This document shows positions 23,060-32,090 of a stretch of 32,227 nucleotides of DNA, in pieces (the stretch's first letter is position 1; each line of letters starts with the position of its first letter). A program made the translations under genes and the position numbers. This DNA is from JBJENW01 sp051880395 (GTDB lineage Bacteria > Bacillota > Clostridia > Lachnospirales > Lachnospiraceae): NCBI GenBank assembly GCA_051880395.1, contig JBJENW010000376.1:1-32227 (forward strand), in the 5' to 3' direction. The notes beneath the pieces were generated by a model. That model was not told the origin of the DNA, ran no database searches, and saw nothing but the letters and a program-made list of their open reading frames with translations.

Positions 23060-23437
23060 TCAGACAAAAACCATAGCTGTTTTTCCGTCATAATTCTCTG
23101 ACAGATTATACTTACAGATTTCCTCTCCATTGTCCCGGTTTACCAGAATCTGCTCATCATCCCCTCTTCCTGCGCCTGTCACGTTATCGCCCATGTGCTG
23201 CACCGCTCCGGTTTTATGTTTCAAATGATAAAAACAGATCACATCTTTGTGTTTATGTTTTAACTTTCCATCCCGAAGCAATAGCACCGATGCATCACAA
23301 TCAATGCTTGCTCCTTTTTCTAATAATTCTATTTTTGTATCGGTGTTTTTCTTATCATCGCTCCATCCCCACAATTCTCGCAATCTGCGCAATATAAGCT
23401 TGACCTCTTTTTCTGTCTTAGAGCATATATTTTCCAA
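23060..23437 (-). pseudogene. TerD-family protein with internal deletion
   Basis: The frame carries TerD (tellurite-resistance/calcium-binding stress family) landmarks: GASIDCDASVLLL, then HMGDNVTGAGRGDDEQI, then GEEICKYNLSENYDGKTAMV. In whole TerD proteins about 30-35 residues separate the DDEQI loop from the RLVN...GEE strand. Here they are joined directly (QILVNRDNGEE). The C-terminal strand (ELYRH...WKFxAxGxG) is also absent. The only start is TTG, inside a sequence repeated from the ATPase promoter, with no ribosome binding site. Judged a deleted gene; a shortened product cannot be excluded. Confidence 0.7.
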
Positions 23438-23450
23438 AGTCGATTCTCCA
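23415..23450 (-). repeat. ATPase promoter repeat, partial copy 3
   Basis: About 36 bases match the core of the repeats at 22441 and 29510. Both boxes carry a change (TCGACT, TAAGAC) and the spacer is 17, so promoter strength is probably low. It runs into the TerD remnant. Confidence 0.6.
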
Positions 23451-23523
23451 GCATCTCCTCTTTTGTCACAAATCTCTACCGTTAACTACCAGGAACTGGA
23501 AAAGAAAACACGTTCTTTACAGA

Positions 23524-26500
23524 TTAGCTTTTGCTCGTTTTGAGTTTCATTTTTTTCGTAACCCCTTTAGAGCTGGTAAGCATCTTTTTATAACTATTTT
23601 TTTTACTCGATGGCACTGTAAATGCAGCCTTGCTATAGATTCCATTAAATGCTTTGGAGCCGATGGTCTTCAGCTTTTTCGTTCGAATAACAATCGTTTT
23701 TAGCTTACTATCGTTTTGGAATGCCTTCGCGCCGATTTTGGTAATTCCAGTGCCGAGCACGATCTTTTGCAGTTTTTTGCAACCGACAAAAGCACTGTCC
23801 GGAATCTTCATCACGTTATTTCCTATGGTGATCGACGTAACAGTTGTTTTTTTCTGGAACGCCTTGGCATCGATGGCCGTTACCTTATAGTAGTGACCTT
23901 TGAGCTTAACTTTATCAGGCACACTCATGGTTGCGGCCGATGTTGTTTTGATTAACTTCACAGTGCCGGAACCGTTAGTCTTTGCATTCGTCACTTTATA
24001 GGTATAAATTGCACCTTTTACCTTTACTTTTGCAGTCGCATTCTTAGTAAGCGGCTGTTCGGTCGGCTGACTTGATGTGGCACTGGATGGTTTCGATGAA
24101 ACACTCGGTGTAGCCTCAGACGGACTCGACGGAATGCTCGGTGCCTCAGACGGACTCGACGGAATACTCGGTGTGCTCGGTGCCTCAGACGGAACACTCG
24201 GTACATCAAGGGACGGGCTTGATGGCATATCAACAGATGGTGCAGAAGGCTCCGGTGTCAACGCTGCGATCGGTTCCGTTTGCATGTAGCCGCAGACGAG
24301 GCAAATGCGTATTTTCTGTCCTTCCTGCGTGAGGGTAGGCTCTTTTGTTGTGACCCAGTCACCATAAGTATGCGCGATTCTCGTATCTTCTGCACCACAT
24401 TCACTGCAGACATGATAATGTGCATCTGCATCATAGGACCAGGTATCTGAGTAGGAATGAGAAAAAGCAGGCACTGTCATCGTCTGCGTATATCCGCATA
24501 CCGTACAAGTACGCTCCCATTTTCCTTCCTCTGTGCAAGTCGCCTCTTTCACTGTCTTCCAATTGGTAAACGTATGACTGGCACGATCCAGTTCAACCGC
24601 AGAGTCACAGGAAATACAGGTATGCCAATGTTCCTCTTCATCGAAACTCCAGGTCTCAGACGGCGTATGAACATGAGGTGGTTCTTCTGTATTGTCACTC
24701 GGTTTTTGGCTGCCACTACTTGGTTTGGAACCCGAACTGTCATTGCTCGGTTCAGAAGCACTGCTGCCACTACTCGGTTTCGACGGTGTGCTTCCGTTAC
24801 TCGGCTTAGAAACGGAGCTTTCGTCACTCGGTTTCGACGGTATGCTTCCTTCACTCGGTTTCGAAACGGAACTTTCGTCANNNNNNNNNNNNNNNNNNNN
24901 NNNNNNNNNNNNNNNNNNNNNNNNNNNNNNNNNNNNNNNNNNNNNNNNNNNNNNNNNNNNNNNNNNNNNNNNNNNNNNNNACTCGGTTTCGAAGACGATG
25001 TATCCTCACTCGGCTGACTGCTCGACGGTTCGCTTATTTTATCAATAGAACGGGTTTCTTCGTAACCACAATCACTACAGATACGGCGTTCCTCGCCTTC
25101 CTCTTTTGTTGTAGCAGGAGTGACGACTTCCCATTCACCAAAGGTATGTCCTTTGGCAGGAATCACAACTTTTTCCTCAGACTGATAATGGCAGACCTCA
25201 CAATAATAGACACCATATCCGGACTCTGTACAAGTCGGCTCTTTCACGACTTCATACTCTTTCGGGAACGTATGAGCTGCCTCATCGACATAACTGCCGC
25301 AAATCTTACATTTTCTTTTGTGTGTCGTGCTATCGGTGATCCATTCGTCTTCACAGTGATGCTCTTTTTCATAGACGACACCGACCATGTTTTGAATCTG
25401 CTCCGAAGAGAGCGCATAGTCATAAAACGCGATCTCGGAAATACTGCCTTTGAAATAGCTATCATCACCATAAAACGATTTACCGATATATCCGGTCAAA
25501 TGCTCACCAAGTTCAGACAAACGCTGATTCAAAGCCGCACTGGCAATCAGTGTGTTATTGCGGTAGAGATAACCTGTCTTGCCATGTACGACAACGGTAT
25601 AGCGAGACCAGTCTGCGGCAGAAGCAGTTGATTTGCCGCCACTCTCGCCTTTCCAGCCGTTGTTTTGCTCCTCTGTTTTGGTGATTGCAAATCGAGAGGC
25701 ATCGGTTGCGGTTTTCACAAGAAAATACTTCGAACTGTCAATACCAAGTGCCAGCGTAAAAAAGTTTTCTTTATCTGCCTGCTCCGGTTTTGCACGAAAA
25801 CTAATGGAAAAATCATCGATTCCATCCAACAGTCCCTCCGGAAGCGATGCATAGGTACCGTCACTTCCATCGAGATAGAGCATAGGATTATCAGCGTCTT
25901 TGATAAAACGATAATTTCCGTGAACCTGCAAAGCTCCTTTGTTTCCCATCACATCTTCCACTGCTCCGTTTTGAGCGCCATGCAGCGGATAGTAGGCAAG
26001 CGGATCGCGGGAAATCTGTTCCGTGTCGGCTGTGTCCGAAGAAGGTGTTCCGAATACTTTTACCTCATAAACCGTTGGGCTGTACCAGTTGTTATTCGGA
26101 TTATTTTGTGGCCGTGCATTGGTCACAGTCAGTCGAACATAGCGGGCGGTTCCGCTTAATGCATCGCTGGTAAAACCATACGTTTTTGAAACACGTTCCG
26201 AAGAAGTATCGGTGCGATCGAGCAGTTTTGTCCAGTTTTGTCCGTCGTTGCTGCCCTCGATATAATAGGTATAATAAGCTTCCGAACCCTTGCACATGTA
26301 CCAGGAAATCTGCACATTGGACAGATCACAGACATGTTCCAAATCTACCTGCAGAGCAAATGGCCACGTTTTGTCATTTGAAGAAAAGCAGCTCTGATAA
26401 TCACCGTCAAAAGCATTCGAAACATAGAATGTAGTTCCATTATCCGCACCTTTTGCAGAAATGGTAGCGAGTGCTGGCTTATTTAAAGAAAGCAGACGGC

Positions 26501-27839
26501 CCTGCTGTACCGGATACAATTCGCCTGTTGCGGTGCTGTATCGAAACGAGGTACAGTAATCGTAAAACGCATATCCGTTTGCAAAATACATCGGACACAA
26601 GTGGGTGCCCGGCGTATCCCCCGAGCGAAGCCAGCGGTACGCATGCATCACACAGTTCCCCTTGTCGCCGACGGACTGGATCCAGCCGGACTGACAGGAG
26701 AAGGTGGATGTGTTTCCGATATTGCGAAGCGCACTCCAGTCACCGGAAATCTGTTTCGTCACGGCATAAGCACCCTGGCTTGGATACCATCCTGCCGCCT
26801 GAGAGGTAAACAGATAATAGTAACCGTCCCGTTTGGTCATATTGGGGAATTCACGATATTGTCCGATGAACAGTTCCTTTGTCACCTCGGTAACATCGTT
26901 GTATTCGCTGTTCATTTTAAAAATACGCATTGTGTGGTTCGCGCCTTCGCTGCCCTTGCTGGTCGCAGCGATCAGATAGCCGGTGCCGTCATCGTCGACA
27001 AAAATGCTCATGTCACGCACCTGGATATCCAGGGGATTATAGATATGGTGTACGGTAAATTCGCCGCCCGGTGTTCCGGTGATGACGAGCGCTTTTCCAT
27101 CGGCGTAGCCGTCTGGCTTTTCCCAGTGCGCCCAAATGATCATTTTATTTGCTTTTTCAATATATTTCATCTGAACGGACTCCAGTTTACAACTGCCGAG
27201 ATCCGCATTCTGGCTCTGGTCTGCTACGGTTCGTTCATTTCCAAATGTTTTTCCGTCGGTCGAGGTGCTCTCTACCAGCCACGAAACGTTATTTTCGCTT
27301 TTCATGGAATAGCTGTAATAGGTGTCGCCTACTTTGGTTCCGCTTGTGGCATAGTTCAGCTCACCGCCCGTTAAGTTGCTGTGCGTATCTAAGTCAGAAG
27401 ATACACTGCAAGGTGTCAACGCCACCACATTTGAGGTGGCCAAAACAGCTCCGTTGGAACCGATGGCAAGCACCTGATACTGATACATCTGATTCAGCGT
27501 TAAGTCGTAATCCTGAAACAGACATCCTGTTGTTTGATAGATTGTGTGATAATTGCCATCCGTCGAGCGCTGCACTTCGTAGTGGTCCAGGGTGGATTTA
27601 TCGAACGAATCTCCCCATTGCAGGTTTGCATTTGTGGCATCTGCGGTATCGCTTAAGCAAAAAAGATTGGCGGACAATCCCAAGACAGGTAAGCCATTGG
27701 CATCCGTAGTGTCGGTGGTCTCTGCAGCATATGACGTTTGTGGCAGCAGAGTCGGGATTCCTGTGGCGGCCAAACACACCGAACAGAGGCCGGCAATTAT
27801 GCGCTTTCGGAATCGATGAAACGTTTTTTTTCTTTGCAT
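23524..27839 (-). CDS. giant secreted multidomain protein (GH43-like, F5/8C, LamG, CxxC repeats, LRR_5)
   Basis: One gene interrupted by a 100-N gap that breaks the frame; the frame before and after the gap is the same Ser/Pro repeat, so the parts belong together. The ATG at 27839 follows GGAGG by 8 bases. Order: signal peptide (to about residue 36), Fn3-like domain, five-bladed propeller resembling GH43 subfamily 24 (LESVQMKYIEKANKMIIWAH, then SIFVDDDGTGYLIAA and FPNMTKRDGYYYLFTS), F5/8-type C carbohydrate-binding domain (VSNAFDGDYQSCF...ARYVRLTV), LamG-like domain (YYPLHGAQNG...FDYAL), and several ~45-residue CxxC repeats (RICSDCGYEE type). Next are KPSxxSS and APSxPS linkers, then LRR_5/BspA-like repeats ending in a Lys-rich tail. 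Probably a glycan-acting surface or secreted enzyme. Substrate and catalytic competence are not readable. Confidence 0.82.
24881..24980. other. assembly gap (100 N)
   Basis: Exactly 100 N inside the Ser/Pro-rich repeat of the giant secreted protein. The round number suggests a placeholder, so the true length is unknown and the apparent frame change across it is an artefact. Confidence 0.97.
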
Positions 27840-28002
27840 TTTCCTATCCTCCAGGTTATAGCATGTATGTTCTTCGATTAACATAATTTTTTAGTTTCAG
27901 TATAGCATAGAACATATGCTACAAACAATAGGGAAAGAAGGTGAAATATCACTGATTATTCCGATTGAGTAGCGCACTCTTTTCCGGAAGATCTAAGCAA
28001 CC

Positions 28003-28149
28003 ATTGTATTCCCAAGTTCCCATGCACTGCTAAAGGCGCTGTATCTGGCAACGTTCGAAGTTTCAAAAAAATGGACCATGTCGATCCGAAACTGGGGAAA
28101 AGTGCATGGCGAGCTTGTGATCATGTACCCTGGAAGAATCCCTGACTAA
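28003..28149 (+). pseudogene. C-terminal remnant of an IS256-family transposase
   Basis: The plus-strand frame reads TIVFPSSHALLKALYLATFE, then KKWTMSIRNWGKVHGELVIM and PGRIPD stop. This is the standard C-terminus of IS256 transposases (FPN..ALLK.LYLAT....KKW.M.I.NW). The other ~350 residues are absent. Downstream to about 28312 may be the element's 3' end; the right inverted repeat is not certain. It has no start and is inactive. Confidence 0.82.
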
Positions 28150-28169
28150 AAAGAACCATACGACAGATA

Positions 28170-28267
28170 CACCCAGAATTCTCTGGGTGCTCTTGACATA
28201 CCATTCTATTTTTGGTATGACTAAAGCAGGATGTGCATTCTGCATCTGATATACACATCCTGCTTTA
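28170..28267. repeat. three consecutive hairpins behind the IS256 remnant
   Basis: Perfect stems at 28170-28177/28182-28189 (8 bp), 28197-28203/28213-28219 (7 bp) and 28222-28235/28254-28267 (14 bp). The last is followed by a T-rich run on the plus strand. They may be IS256 end structure or terminators between the DUF429 and giant-protein genes. Confidence 0.6.
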
Positions 28268-28324
28268 TTATCATAGAAGACCATATTTACAGAAAAAATT
28301 TCACCGCTCCCCCGAACAGACGGA

Positions 28325-28924
28325 TTAAAGAATCGTGGTATACACCTTCCTTTTCGGTATGATCATCTGCATCCTAAGCCCATGATCATCTGTCATCACC
28401 TGTTTCGGAAGCACTTCTGTTTCGCTCTGCAAATCCAGATTCGCAGTAACCGCCAGACAGATGGCATCCAAAATATCATCCGCATTACACTTTCGTTCTT
28501 TCGCTTTTTCTGTTACAAACTCTTCCGATAAATTTGGTAAATAAGCAGAAAGAATCCTGACTCTCTTCTTACATCCATCCGGGTCTGATTTTTTCTCTCG
28601 TACAACCGCACCGTTCAGCCTTGAAAAACAAACTTCCGGGTGACTTTCCTTCAGCAGATTTTTATATTGTTCATGCGTAGATAGAAAGAGATCTAGTTCT
28701 CGCATTTTCGGAATGATTGCCATGGTCTGCTTTGCCAGACTTTTTCCCAGTGCAGCCATATTTGCTTTGATCTGCGCTTCCTGTGACTCTTCGTATACCG
28801 CCTGTCTGGATGGAACCGCAAATATTGTTGATGTTCTTGGCACGATCAAACGTCTTGCTTCTGTATCGGGCCGCTGTTCATACTGCAAACGGTTACTTGG
28901 CAGTCCATCCTCCTCTGCACCCAT
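28325..28924 (-). pseudogene. DUF429 (RNase H-fold) domain cut off from its start
   Basis: A 199-codon frame carrying the middle and C-terminal part of a DUF429 protein: RPDTEARRLIVPRTSTIFAV, PSRQAVYEE, IPKMRELDLFL, ESHPEVCFSRLNG, and NADDILDAICLAVTA. The family's start, VDGCRGGW, is present but in the frame of the overlapping NUDIX ORF (residues 157-164 there). About 50 codons, including the second acidic site, are missing between them. The apparent ATG at 28924 is simply inside the GATGGG of that motif. The likely original is a NUDIX-DUF429 fusion broken by a deletion with frame change. Confidence 0.75.
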
Positions 28925-29396
28925 CTACACCTATACAGAACGACTCCTTTCGTAAATGTGACTGCATTTTCCGATTTTTCTCTGGATTGTACAATAACGC
29001 CACCTCCACGATATGCGCTATATTCTTATCTCCGGCATACTTCGCCTCATCTGCAAAATTTTCACTTAGACTTTTCCACTCTAATACATTGACTTCTTCC
29101 ACCAGTTCCACATCATTCTGTAAAAAACCCACATATATTTCCAATACTAACTTCTGCTGATAATAAGTCAGATCCATTAACCGAAATAATTGAATCTCAT
29201 TTCTGCTGATTCCGGTCTCTTCCTTTAATTCCCGATATGCCGCATATTCACTCGATTCCTCTGGTTCTACTTTCCCTCCAACAAAATTATAGAGACCTTT
29301 ATAGGGATTCTTTTTTCTCTTGCAAAACAAGATATTCTTTTTTGTTTTATCAAAAACTACAATGCAATTATTGTGTTTAAACGCATGTTCTCTCAA
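28893..29396 (-). CDS. NUDIX hydrolase fused to the first residues of a DUF429 domain
   Basis: A 167-residue frame from a TTG start (29394-29396) with AAGGAGG 9 bases upstream. A complete Nudix box is present: GKVEPEE, seven residues, then RELKEETGI, with GLYNFVGG before it. The family hydrolyses nucleoside diphosphates linked to another moiety, often damaged nucleotides. The Nudix domain fills residues 1-140 and should fold alone. The last ~20 residues (ESFCIGVDGCRGGWTAK) are the N-terminus of DUF429, whose remainder is out of frame in the next entry. The Nudix part may still be functional. Two further NUDIX-start remnants exist at 20245 and 31429. Confidence 0.8.
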   Translation of the reverse strand: MREHAFKHNNCIVVFDKTKKNILFCKRKKNPYKGLYNFVGGKVEPEESSEYAAYRELKEETGISRNEIQLFRLMDLTYYQQKLVLEIYVGFLQNDVELVEEVNVLEWKSLSENFADEAKYAGDKNIAHIVEVALLYNPEKNRKMQSHLRKESFCIGVDGCRGGWTAK

Positions 29397-29431
29397 GGCA
29401 ATTTACCCCTCCTTTTCCATTTCTGACTGAT

Positions 29432-29508
29432 GATACATCTTTTCAAATATAAGTCTCATATATTTTCACCGACCTTTGTTGTAATCTCATTGAGGCGGGA
29501 TGCTCCTG
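29432..29508 (-). pseudogene. shredded copy of the ATPase_2/DUF234 gene
   Basis: Two pieces match the intact gene: 29437-29460 matches ~21351-21378 and 29462-29503 matches 21601-21642, the latter with one or two changes in 42 bases. The parts between and on both sides are deleted. The matching promoter repeat follows directly at 29510. About 95% of the gene is missing. Confidence 0.85.
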
Positions 29509-29509
29509 T

Positions 29510-29594
29510 AAAGTAACTCGTAATAAACGAACTTACAATGCCCTTTTTGTTCTATCTTAGAGCATATATTCTCCGAAGTCAATTCTCCGGCATT
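29510..29594 (-). promoter_or_regulatory. ATPase promoter repeat, copy 2
   Basis: Minus-strand TTGACT (29577-29582), 17 bases, TAAGAT (29554-29559), nearly identical to 22441-22525. It now points at the ATPase remnant and the NUDIX gene 115 bases further on, and may drive the latter. Confidence 0.65.
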
Positions 29595-29767
29595 GATATT
29601 CAGCACACTAGTCAATTCTGATTTTTTGTGATACACTAAAATTAGATGTTTGACGGCGACTTATGCCACCAACAGATGATTCGAAAAACATTGTAACCAT
29701 ACTGCTTCATCGAATGTTTGGTTAACTGAAATGAAAATAGTGTTTTATTAAATAGAAAGGAATCTGT

Positions 29768-31348
29768 ATGGGAACTTATTTTAATCCAAATAATGAAAGC
29801 TTCAGATGTGACAAAAGAAGTGAAATTTATATTGACAAAACTGGTCTCTTAGAGTTTTTAAATAAAAAAATCGGCACAAATGCTAAATATATCAGTGTAA
29901 GCCATGCCAGACGATTTGGCAAGTCCCATGCGGCAGGTATGGTTGATGCATATTACAGTCTTGGAAGCGATTCAGAGGAACTGTTTTCAGATACAGAGAT
30001 TGCAACAAAGGACAGCTTTCAAGAGCATTTAAATAAATATAATGTCATACATCTGGATATTTCTTCCGTGTTTGATTTTCATAAAGAGGATTTGATCGAG
30101 GAAATCCATAGACGAATCAGCAGAGAACTGAAGGAAATATATGGCGATCAATTGGATTATAGCAGCGATTTGTATTTATTGTTTAATGATATTTACAACA
30201 TAGAAGGGATTCCTTTTGTCATCATTATAGATGAATGGGACTGTGTGATCAGAAATGCTGCCGACGATCAAGAATTCGTACACCGGTATCTTCAGTTTTT
30301 ACATTCCTTATTTAAGAGTGAAGAGTCCAAAAAGTTTCTTGCGCTGGCATATATTACTGGAATTCTGCCGATAAAGAAAATCCAGGATGAGTCGGCTTTG
30401 AATAACTTTGATGAGTATACCATGGTAAGTTCCGTACCGATCACACAGTATTATGGATTTACAGAAGAAGAGGTAAAAAGGCTTTGCGAAAAATATGACA
30501 TGGATTTTGAGACCACACAAGCATGGTATAACGGATACTTGATTGATGGCATGCATATGTATAATCCTAGTTCGGTATCAAGAGCGATGCTGAAACATAG
30601 GTTTGACTCATACTGGCGAAATACATCCTCTTTTGAATCGATAAATGTTTTTATACAAATGAATTTTGATGGATTAAAGGATGATATTCTTAAGATGCTT
30701 GCGGGTGAAAATGCAGATGTCGAGGTAGGGACTTTCCGCAATGATTTATCTGATATAGCATCAAAGGATGAAGCTCTTACCGCACTCATACATCTTGGTT
30801 ACCTGGGATATGATGCAGAGGATTTAAGTGCATATGTACCGAATTATGAGGTAGCTTCCGCCTATAACCTTGCACTTCGGAAAAGCGGATGGAGTGAAGT
30901 GGCAAAAATAATATCACGTTGTGATGAAGTTCTGAAGGCAACGATTAGAAAGGATACAGAAAAGGTAGCAGAAATCATCGAGCTTGCCCATGAAACCTAT
31001 ACTTCCGTAATAAAATACAACAATGAGAATGCACTCAGCTGCGTACTCACAATGGCATATTTCACGGCACCGGCGTACTACAATATTGTGCGTGAATTCC
31101 CCACTGGAAAGGGATTTGCTGACATGGTATTCATACCAAGGGCAAATGCAGGAAGCCGCCCGGCAATGGTCATAGAATTAAAATATGACAAAACAGCCGA
31201 TACTGCAATCAGACAGATCAAGGACAAAAGATACACTGGAGCATTGGCAGGATATCATGATAAGATCCTTCTTGTGGGGATTAACTATGAACCGGATAAC
31301 AAGCACCACAATTGTGAGATAGAGGAATGGGAAGATGGAAGCTTTTGA
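29768..31348 (+). CDS. AAA-ATPase_like / PDDEXK_9 family protein
   Basis: A 526-residue two-domain protein. The N-terminal AAA-ATPase_like domain starts YIDKTGLLEFL, has a P-loop RRFGKS near residue 50-55 and a Walker B (FVIIIDEWDCVI). The C-terminal PDDEXK_9 nuclease-like domain has GKGFADMVFIP then PAMVIELKYDKT, the D-ExK pattern, with the following helix and KILLVGINY strand intact. Length is normal for this large family of gut Bacteroidetes and Clostridia, whose function is not established. AAAGGAA is 6 bases before the ATG. It is the only plus-strand gene in the right half, facing away from the NUDIX cluster. The 160 bases upstream hold no obvious promoter. Confidence 0.88.
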   Translation: MGTYFNPNNESFRCDKRSEIYIDKTGLLEFLNKKIGTNAKYISVSHARRFGKSHAAGMVDAYYSLGSDSEELFSDTEIATKDSFQEHLNKYNVIHLDISSVFDFHKEDLIEEIHRRISRELKEIYGDQLDYSSDLYLLFNDIYNIEGIPFVIIIDEWDCVIRNAADDQEFVHRYLQFLHSLFKSEESKKFLALAYITGILPIKKIQDESALNNFDEYTMVSSVPITQYYGFTEEEVKRLCEKYDMDFETTQAWYNGYLIDGMHMYNPSSVSRAMLKHRFDSYWRNTSSFESINVFIQMNFDGLKDDILKMLAGENADVEVGTFRNDLSDIASKDEALTALIHLGYLGYDAEDLSAYVPNYEVASAYNLALRKSGWSEVAKIISRCDEVLKATIRKDTEKVAEIIELAHETYTSVIKYNNENALSCVLTMAYFTAPAYYNIVREFPTGKGFADMVFIPRANAGSRPAMVIELKYDKTADTAIRQIKDKRYTGALAGYHDKILLVGINYEPDNKHHNCEIEEWEDGSF

Positions 31349-31388
31349 CAACTGGTTTACTATTCAAAAAATGTATGTTTTGTGGGTC

Positions 31389-31420
31389 GGCTCATTTTCG
31401 TGACCTCACGAAAATGAGCC
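31389..31420. terminator. perfect 15-bp hairpin after the PDDEXK_9 gene
   Basis: 31389-31403 and 31406-31420 are exact inverted copies with a 2-base loop, 41 bases after the stop. There is no T run on the plus strand, so termination is plausible but not assured; mRNA stabilisation is an alternative. Confidence 0.6.
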
Positions 31421-31428
31421 ATTATGTT

Positions 31429-31488
31429 TCACTTATCTAATGCATTGACTTCTTCCATTAATTCCCGATATGCCGCATGTTCTCTCAA
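31429..31488 (-). pseudogene. mini-NUDIX remnant of three in-frame scraps
   Basis: A TTG-started frame of 19 codons reads (M)REHA, AYREL, MEEVNALDK. The three blocks match residues 2-5, ~52-56 and ~97-103 of the NUDIX protein at 28893-29396. It follows the SAM-like gene with a ribosome binding site (GAAGAGGAG) intact. Two internal deletions kept the frame. Confidence 0.75.
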
Positions 31489-31514
31489 GGCAATCTACTC
31501 CTCTTCCATTTTAC

Positions 31515-31955
31515 CTAAAACGGAAAAACAAATGGATTTTCCTCATCCGGATCATTATACTGTTCACAATCCGACTGCCATTGCGGCATTCCTGACTTGA
31601 TTGATTCACATAAATATTCATAATCGTTTTTTTCTATCTTTCCATGCTCTACCATGCACTTATAAAACTTTTTAATACTTTCAGCTGTACTTTTTATAGA
31701 AGCCGGTGTAGACCACATACATTTTCGTATAAAAAAATCTCCCAGAAATCCATCGATTTCTACCACTCCATCTTCTACTGTCAGTGTATCTTCATAAAGC
31801 AAATATTCATTGATATAAAAATCCACATTTGAAAGATGTTTATTTCTTGTTTTCTCAGATAGACTGCTCATATCCATTTCGAAAATTTTCAGTAATTCTT
31901 CATTTGTATTCCGTATATTTTCACATTTTTTCTCGTACATTTCATATTCATTCAT
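31515..31955 (-). CDS. small SAM-like (integrase core-binding-like) protein
   Basis: A 146-residue acidic helical protein. The segment SLSEKTRNKHLSNVDFYINE is like the core-binding (SAM-like) N-domain of tyrosine recombinases, and such proteins are often labelled 'recombinase' in Lachnospiraceae. The catalytic domain is wholly absent, so it is not an active integrase. GGGAGGAAAG stands before the ATG. A strong promoter in the duplicated module (32003-32031) lies upstream and the mini-NUDIX remnant follows. The tail is a PDEENPFVFPF stretch. Function unknown; a DNA-binding or regulatory role is only a guess. Confidence 0.65.
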   Translation of the reverse strand: MNEYEMYEKKCENIRNTNEELLKIFEMDMSSLSEKTRNKHLSNVDFYINEYLLYEDTLTVEDGVVEIDGFLGDFFIRKCMWSTPASIKSTAESIKKFYKCMVEHGKIEKNDYEYLCESIKSGMPQWQSDCEQYNDPDEENPFVFPF

Positions 31956-32002
31956 GTTCTTTCCTCCCTATCTCTCATGCTAAAATAGTATTGACCTTTT
32001 CA

Positions 32003-32087
32003 AGCATACCACATATCAAAAAGACTGTAAAACACAAAAGCCTCTAAACACACAGTAAGTAACACCTACACTCGCTTAGAGGTTTTT
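32003..32087 (-). repeat. terminator-plus-promoter module, copy 2
   Basis: Hairpin 32041-32047/32076-32082 (7 bp plus an A/T extension and an inner stem in the loop), then minus-strand TTTACA (32026-32031), 17 bases, TATGCT (32003-32008). It corresponds base for base in layout to 19959-20038. It terminates the gene at 32091 and starts the SAM-like gene. Confidence 0.75.
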
Positions 32088-32090
32088 CTT

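Noticed and set aside
24549..24880. Arg/Val-rich continuation of the large ORF beyond the N gap
   Set aside because: It is out of frame; the other frame continues the same Ser/Pro repeat and CxxC domains on the far side of the arbitrary-length gap.
28063..28284. 73-codon minus-strand ORF
   Set aside because: It runs antisense through the IS256 transposase remnant and the hairpins; no start signal.
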